Shown here in pieces: positions 51,453 through 55,175 of a stretch of 55,175 nucleotides of DNA. This stretch comes from Planctomycetaceae bacterium (GTDB lineage Bacteria > Planctomycetota > Planctomycetia > Planctomycetales > Planctomycetaceae), in contig JANSXP010000051.1 of assembly GCA_024742875.1 (NCBI GenBank), positions 1 to 55,175 of the forward strand, written 5' to 3'. The position numbers were made by a program, and so were the translations under genes. The first letter of the stretch is position 1; every line of letters begins with the position of its first letter. The notes below the pieces were generated by a model. That model saw only the letters and a list, made by a program, of their open reading frames with translations, ran no database searches and was not told where the DNA came from.

Positions 51453-51485
51453 CCGTTTCGCAAGCCGTTTTGCAAGCCGTTTTGC
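51453..51485. repeat. 12-bp tandem repeat upstream of the chemosensory operon
   Basis: CCGTTTCGCAAG, CCGTTTTGCAAG and CCGTTTTGC follow one another. A further stem GTTGCC-TTTT-GGCAAC lies near 51604-51619. Within the gene-free stretch 51320-51774 in front of the PilZ-like gene; role unknown. Confidence 0.6.
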
Positions 51486-51774
51486 TGTCTCTGGCAGGTG
51501 AGGGGACAGCCAGTGCACCGAGGCATTTTTCCCGCCTGCCGCGGCACGTTTTCGGGACGTTTGTCGCGGTTGCGATGCGGATGCAACTTTACGCAACACC
51601 GCGTGTTGCCTTTTGGCAACAAAAAACGCCGCTTTGATGAACGCTGGCATCATGCGTTCGGCCTGGGGCGGAAAATGTCGTAATGGCGGATCACCCCCTC
51701 GGAAAGCCGACCTATGTTCAAGTCGTTCAGGAACGGCCGGCAGGTCGAGGGCCGCGGGGCGGGAGAATGTCAAC

Positions 51775-52158
51775 ATGATGCAACCTCACGAAGACGAAAC
51801 TGATTTGTCGATGCTGTGTCGTCGTCGGGTGCCACGTGTGGTGATGCCGGTGGAAGTGCGGCTGCACAGCGACACCGGCAGCACACTGGCCATGATTCGC
51901 GATGCTTCGATCGACGTGGACAGACCGCAGGCCGCCATTGGCGTCGGCCTGTATCACAGCGAAGTGCTGCCGCTGGGAGTTCCCATCCGTTGCGAAGTGC
52001 TGTCTGACAGCGAAGAGCTGCCGGCCGAGTCGCGACTGGTCCTGATGTGGACTCGCAATTTTGATGCGGATGGATTCCTCAGTGGAGGTCGCCTGGAACC
52101 GACATCCAGCGGTGGAGCCGGCGAGAGTCTTCATTCCCCGGAAGGAGAAGGCTCATGA
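51775..52158 (+). CDS. PilZ-like domain protein
   Basis: A 127-residue protein from ATG 51775 with GGGAGAA about 8 bases upstream. The core is PilZ-like: RRRVPRVVMPVEVRLHSDTG (the RxxxR end of the c-di-GMP binding loop), then MIRDASIDVDRPQAAIGVGL, where D-x-S and G partly match the second motif, and VLPLGVPIRCEVLSDSEELP, IVLMWTRNF. The second motif carries an insertion, so c-di-GMP binding is uncertain. First gene of the chemosensory operon. Confidence 0.65.
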   Translation: MMQPHEDETDLSMLCRRRVPRVVMPVEVRLHSDTGSTLAMIRDASIDVDRPQAAIGVGLYHSEVLPLGVPIRCEVLSDSEELPAESRLVLMWTRNFDADGFLSGGRLEPTSSGGAGESLHSPEGEGS

Positions 52159-52442
52159 CTGGCAATTCGGATCTGTCGAGTGCGGCTGTGAAGCAGTGGA
52201 AACATTCGGTGGAGACCTTCTTCCGTGACGAGTGGTCGCAGTTGCGACAAATGGTGCTTGAACTGGAAGAACAGGGTTGGGGAGCTGAAGCCGACACCGC
52301 CGGGAACGAATGTTCGCCGCAGGGGTCTGCTGATGCATCTGATGCCAGCCCGACAATATCGCAGCGACCGGACGATCGACTCGCCCAGCTGGCCCAGTCG
52401 ATTGAGCTGCGAATGCAAAACAACAACTGTGGTGAGTTTTAA
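52155..52442 (+). CDS. Small helical protein of the chemosensory operon
   Basis: A 95-residue soluble protein (SAAVKQWKHSVETFFRDEWS, QLRQMVLELEEQGWGAEADT) with an acidic Ser/Ala middle and a final helix (RLAQLAQSIELRMQN). Start overlaps the previous stop (ATGA at 52155-52158). It could be a partner or adaptor for CheW or the MCP; no known domain. Confidence 0.65.
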   Translation: MTGNSDLSSAAVKQWKHSVETFFRDEWSQLRQMVLELEEQGWGAEADTAGNECSPQGSADASDASPTISQRPDDRLAQLAQSIELRMQNNNCGEF

Positions 52443-52444
52443 GC

Positions 52445-52981
52445 GTGCCCGTTACCACCGAACACAATCTGAATCACTCTGTGGAATCGCCGTCCCACTG
52501 CGTCTTTCGCCGCGGCTCGTCCTGGCTCGCGCTGCCGGCTGTGGCCGTGCGTGAAGTGCTGCCGCGGCCACAGACCGTCTTTGTGCCTGGCAGCTCGGCC
52601 ATGTTTGTCGGTCTTTGTCATGTCCGCAGCGAATTCATCCCTGTACTCAGTCTGGACATGATTCCAGGGCAAAGCAGTGATCACAGTGATCCGATCATGC
52701 TGATCCTCGATGACAGCGACGGCCCGTGGGCACTGCTGGTGGATGAGGTTTCTTCACTGCAGACGCTCGAGATTTCCGACGCTCCGGAGCAGTCTGCCTC
52801 GGTCGTCACCGGCTGGGCAACAGTCAACGACACGGTGGTGCAGGTGCTTGACCAGGCGGGAATCAGAATGCTGGCCGAGCGGGAACTGGCCACGCTGTGG
52901 GAAGACGCAACGGCCCCAGGTCGGACGGGGGGACCTGTGCCGGCATCAGCAGGACTCAGTGAACAGCGAGGCATGGTATGA
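52445..52981 (+). CDS. cheW: CheW-like adaptor
   Basis: A 178-residue CheW-domain protein starting at GTG 52445. The two beta-barrel halves are visible: [60 protein letters not shown], then [20 protein letters not shown] and [20 protein letters not shown]. The C-terminus carries an extra Pro/Ala tail. Couples the MCP to CheA. Overlaps the MCP start by 4 bases. Confidence 0.85.
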   Translation: MPVTTEHNLNHSVESPSHCVFRRGSSWLALPAVAVREVLPRPQTVFVPGSSAMFVGLCHVRSEFIPVLSLDMIPGQSSDHSDPIMLILDDSDGPWALLVDEVSSLQTLEISDAPEQSASVVTGWATVNDTVVQVLDQAGIRMLAERELATLWEDATAPGRTGGPVPASAGLSEQRGMV

Positions 52982-54315
52982 CATATCGCATTCGACTTTT
53001 TCTCAGTCACATCGCGACCGCTCTGGTGGCTGGCTACTGTGTGTGGTACGGACAGCAGGTGCAGGGTTTCAGCAAGCTGGCGTTTATGGTTCTGTTTGGC
53101 GCCAGTGTGGTGGTGCCCAATGCACTGGCCGCCTGGTGGCTGTCTCGCGGGCTGAAGAGCCTGGAGAAATCCCTGCTGGACGTGTCTTTGGAACGCACGT
53201 CGACCGGTCTGGCTGAGCTGGACGAAGTGGGCGACACACTGCGGCAGGCGTTCGAGCGTCAACGCGGGCTGGAGCACGACGTACAGGACTTTATCGGCCG
53301 TCTGGGGCGAGAGCGTGCCGGACGTCGTTTTCGACGAGCGGGAGAAAACACGGAACTGCTCACCGATGCACTGGGTCAGTTGTCCCGTGCAGCGGCACGC
53401 GACATCAGCAGTGTAATGTCCGTTGGTGACGACATTGCCCGCGGGGCCCACGATGTGCATTCGGGCGCTCAGGAACAGTCGCGCACCGTGGAAAATGCCA
53501 TCACGTCGGTCGAACAGCTGTCGACCCGCATCAGCGGCATCAGTGAAAGTTCGGAGGCGACCGGAGCAGCCGTTGAAGAAGCGGCCCTGCGAGCTCAGGC
53601 CGGTCTGGATCTGATCCAGCAGCTGGTGCGGGGGATCGAAGGCGTTCGTACCAATGTCGATTACAGCACTAAGAAGATCGCCTCGCTGGGACAGCAGTCC
53701 GAGCAGATCAGTTCTATCGTCGAAACGATGGGCGCCATTTCCGCCCGCACCGATATGCTGGCGCTGAACGCTTCTATTGAAGCTGTGCGAGCCGGACAGG
53801 AAGGTCGCGGTTTTGCCGTTGTGGCCGAAGAGGTCCGCAGGCTGGCAGAAAGCACGGCATCGGCCTCTCGCGAGATCGCCGCGCTGGTCGACGCAATCCA
53901 GAGTGAAGCCAGCGATACAGTGTCTGTGATGCGGGAAGAACGCCATCAGATGCAGGAGGAACTGCATCGTGCGGCGGAAACTCTCTCAGCGTTCGAACAG
54001 ATTGCTGAATGCAGTGCGCTGGCCGCCGATCGGTCACGACAGGTCACCGACTTTGCCGCTCAGCAGCTGACCCACACTCAGGAAGTGGTCAATGCGATGC
54101 AGCAGGTCTCGAGCATCGCCGAGCGGATTGGTGTTCGCAGCGATTCGATTCGGCACAAGACGACCGACCTGGTTGAAACCGCTCAGGGACTGGAGACCGG
54201 TCTTTCGCCCATGTTCCACTACGGAGACAGTCAGCCTGCTGCGGAACGCCGCGAAGTGTCAGAGCGTCCTGGCGAAGAACTCTATCACGCCGTCGCCGAA
54301 GGAGAGTTTGCCTGA
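52978..54315 (+). CDS. Methyl-accepting chemotaxis protein without periplasmic sensor
   Basis: A 445-residue receptor. Two TM helices at the N-terminus are separated by only about ten residues ([40 protein letters not shown]), so there is no periplasmic ligand-binding domain. A charged linker follows, with no clear HAMP, then the signalling coil. The hairpin tip is well conserved ([40 protein letters not shown]). The signal may come from the membrane, the cytoplasm or the small partner protein. It ends in TGATG, overlapping the CheA start by one base. Confidence 0.9.
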   Translation: MTYRIRLFLSHIATALVAGYCVWYGQQVQGFSKLAFMVLFGASVVVPNALAAWWLSRGLKSLEKSLLDVSLERTSTGLAELDEVGDTLRQAFERQRGLEHDVQDFIGRLGRERAGRRFRRAGENTELLTDALGQLSRAAARDISSVMSVGDDIARGAHDVHSGAQEQSRTVENAITSVEQLSTRISGISESSEATGAAVEEAALRAQAGLDLIQQLVRGIEGVRTNVDYSTKKIASLGQQSEQISSIVETMGAISARTDMLALNASIEAVRAGQEGRGFAVVAEEVRRLAESTASASREIAALVDAIQSEASDTVSVMREERHQMQEELHRAAETLSAFEQIAECSALAADRSRQVTDFAAQQLTHTQEVVNAMQQVSSIAERIGVRSDSIRHKTTDLVETAQGLETGLSPMFHYGDSQPAAERREVSERPGEELYHAVAEGEFA

Positions 54316-55175
54316 TGAGCGACGCTGCCAACCCAAATCAGCTGGATGAGATTCTCGCGCTGCGTGCTCGCTGCGTGGAGTTCTCTGAGCGATCTGTCGA
54401 AATACATGATCCGGATCTGACAGAAGCGTCCTCCACGCTGGTTGATCTGCTGTCCGTCGCCGGCGTGTTTTGCGACGAAGATCCAGCCAGCTCCCGCGCT
54501 CTGGAGATTCTGGAGTTTGTAGAGAACACGGCGCTGCCGGCTTTGATACCGACGGGCCCCGGCCTCCCCGCTGCAGACGTGCAGCGGGAGGTCGAAATCA
54601 CCTGGGGAGAATGTCTGGATCTGCTGGAGCCCACCGAGAAATTTCGCCCCACAGTCACTGATGAATGGGCGGCGGACGAGATCAGTGGCCAGCAGCCGCC
54701 GGAACCTGACATGCCGCTGTCGGCGTTCGACATCGGCGGAATTCTTACGGCGCTGCAGGGGGCACCGGAGGAAGCGGATGGCGAGTCGTCGCCGTCCGTG
54801 CGCGCGTCTGATGAAGCTTCTGCAACTCCGGTGATGGACGTGCAGGCGGCTGTTGCCGCTTTGACGTCGGCCGCTCCGGCGTCCCCGGAGCACAGCCCCG
54901 CGTCCCGTGCCGCCACGGCCCCGTCATTGCCAGCCGGCGGGCTGGAACCGGAGACGATTGACGATCCGGAAATGGTGGCCGCCTACGGAGATGACGCACA
55001 GCTGTGCCTGGCCGAAATGGAGGCCAGTGTGCTGGGGATTGAAAGTGGCAGCGATGTCACGGAAGGTCTGCGAAACTTCTGCCGGCAGCTGCACACGCTC
55101 AAGGGTGCCTCCGGCACGGTGGGCCTGACAAAACTGGCCGCCTATCTGCACGATCTGGAGAGCTTTGTCGAAGCC
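54315..55175 (+). CDS. cheA: CheA-type histidine kinase, N-terminal part (runs off the window)
   Basis: Starts at ATG 54315 and remains open to the window end (287 residues seen). The first 110 residues are helical and not recognised (LDEILALRARCVEFSERSVE). A long acidic/Ala-Pro linker follows, then a typical Hpt domain at about 218-287: DAQLCLAEMEASVLGIESGS, LRNFCRQLHTLKGASGTVGL. The phosphorylated His is in HTLKG. The catalytic HATPase and CheW-like domains lie beyond the window. The N-terminal extension before the Hpt domain is longer than in classical CheA. Confidence 0.82.
   Translation, partial: MSDAANPNQLDEILALRARCVEFSERSVEIHDPDLTEASSTLVDLLSVAGVFCDEDPASSRALEILEFVENTALPALIPTGPGLPAADVQREVEITWGECLDLLEPTEKFRPTVTDEWAADEISGQQPPEPDMPLSAFDIGGILTALQGAPEEADGESSPSVRASDEASATPVMDVQAAVAALTSAAPASPEHSPASRAATAPSLPAGGLEPETIDDPEMVAAYGDDAQLCLAEMEASVLGIESGSDVTEGLRNFCRQLHTLKGASGTVGLTKLAAYLHDLESFVEA

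Noticed and set aside
52681-53967. 428-codon minus-strand frame opposite the MCP gene
   Set aside because: Antisense shadow in a high-GC gene; no start signals and no domain pattern, while the plus strand has a conserved MCP tip.

Overview
The window reads as a Planctomycetota chromosome. The clearest markers are a DUF1552 gene next to a DUF1587/1595/1592/1588/1585 c-type cytochrome gene (13.2-17.0 kb), a pair typical of marine planctomycetes, together with many secreted or lipid-anchored haem proteins and a cbb3-type oxidase operon. No rRNA, convincing tRNA or CRISPR array is visible.

Region 1, 1-9.8 kb, is an accessory island. It opens with the edge of an IS3-type element. It then holds small orphan genes, a P27-type phage terminase small subunit without a complete partner, a phage-like minus-strand trio and a SUKH-3-like immunity gene. 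At least four genes here look split by a stop or frameshift. Four small genes are each preceded by a copy of one dispersed repeat of about 60-135 bp. It carries an extended -10 box (TGnTAnnAT) and, in three copies, a leader hairpin whose arms pair with wobble and compensatory changes. This looks like a cassette-type array in which each gene brings its own promoter and 5' leader.

Region 2, 9.8-21.6 kb, encodes exported proteins: a DUF1573 lipoprotein, a Tat-exported metallophosphoesterase, a PhoD-like phosphatase, the DUF1552/DUF1592 pair, an orphan Imm51-like protein and a large heparinase II/III-like protein. Region 3, 21.6-27.7 kb, is a tripartite RND efflux operon (outer membrane factor, adaptor, pump).

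Region 4, 28.8-40.1 kb, is a long minus-strand respiratory operon. It runs from a cupredoxin-like lipoprotein and a dihaem cytochrome through CcoN, CcoO, small membrane proteins, a CcoI-type copper ATPase, a TauE/SafE-like protein and a DUF4405 protein. The last gene appears to be interrupted by a TGA, but the TGA lies exactly at a thioredoxin CxxC position (CxxU) and is followed by a hairpin meeting the published bacterial SECIS geometry. I read it as one exported selenoprotein: thioredoxin-like domain, CxxCH haem site and two PDZ domains.

Region 5, 40.6-47.1 kb, is a low-oxygen or stress cluster: two small proteins with a C-terminal CxxCH, five universal stress protein genes (six Usp domains), a cyanophycinase-like S51 peptidase behind an 11-bp minisatellite, and a truncated haemoglobin. 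Region 6, 47.5-49.9 kb, has a TIKI/EreA-like membrane protein divergent from a MarR regulator across a palindromic operator candidate. Region 7, 50.4 kb to the end, is a chemosensory operon (PilZ-like, small protein, CheW, MCP, CheA) cut by the window edge.
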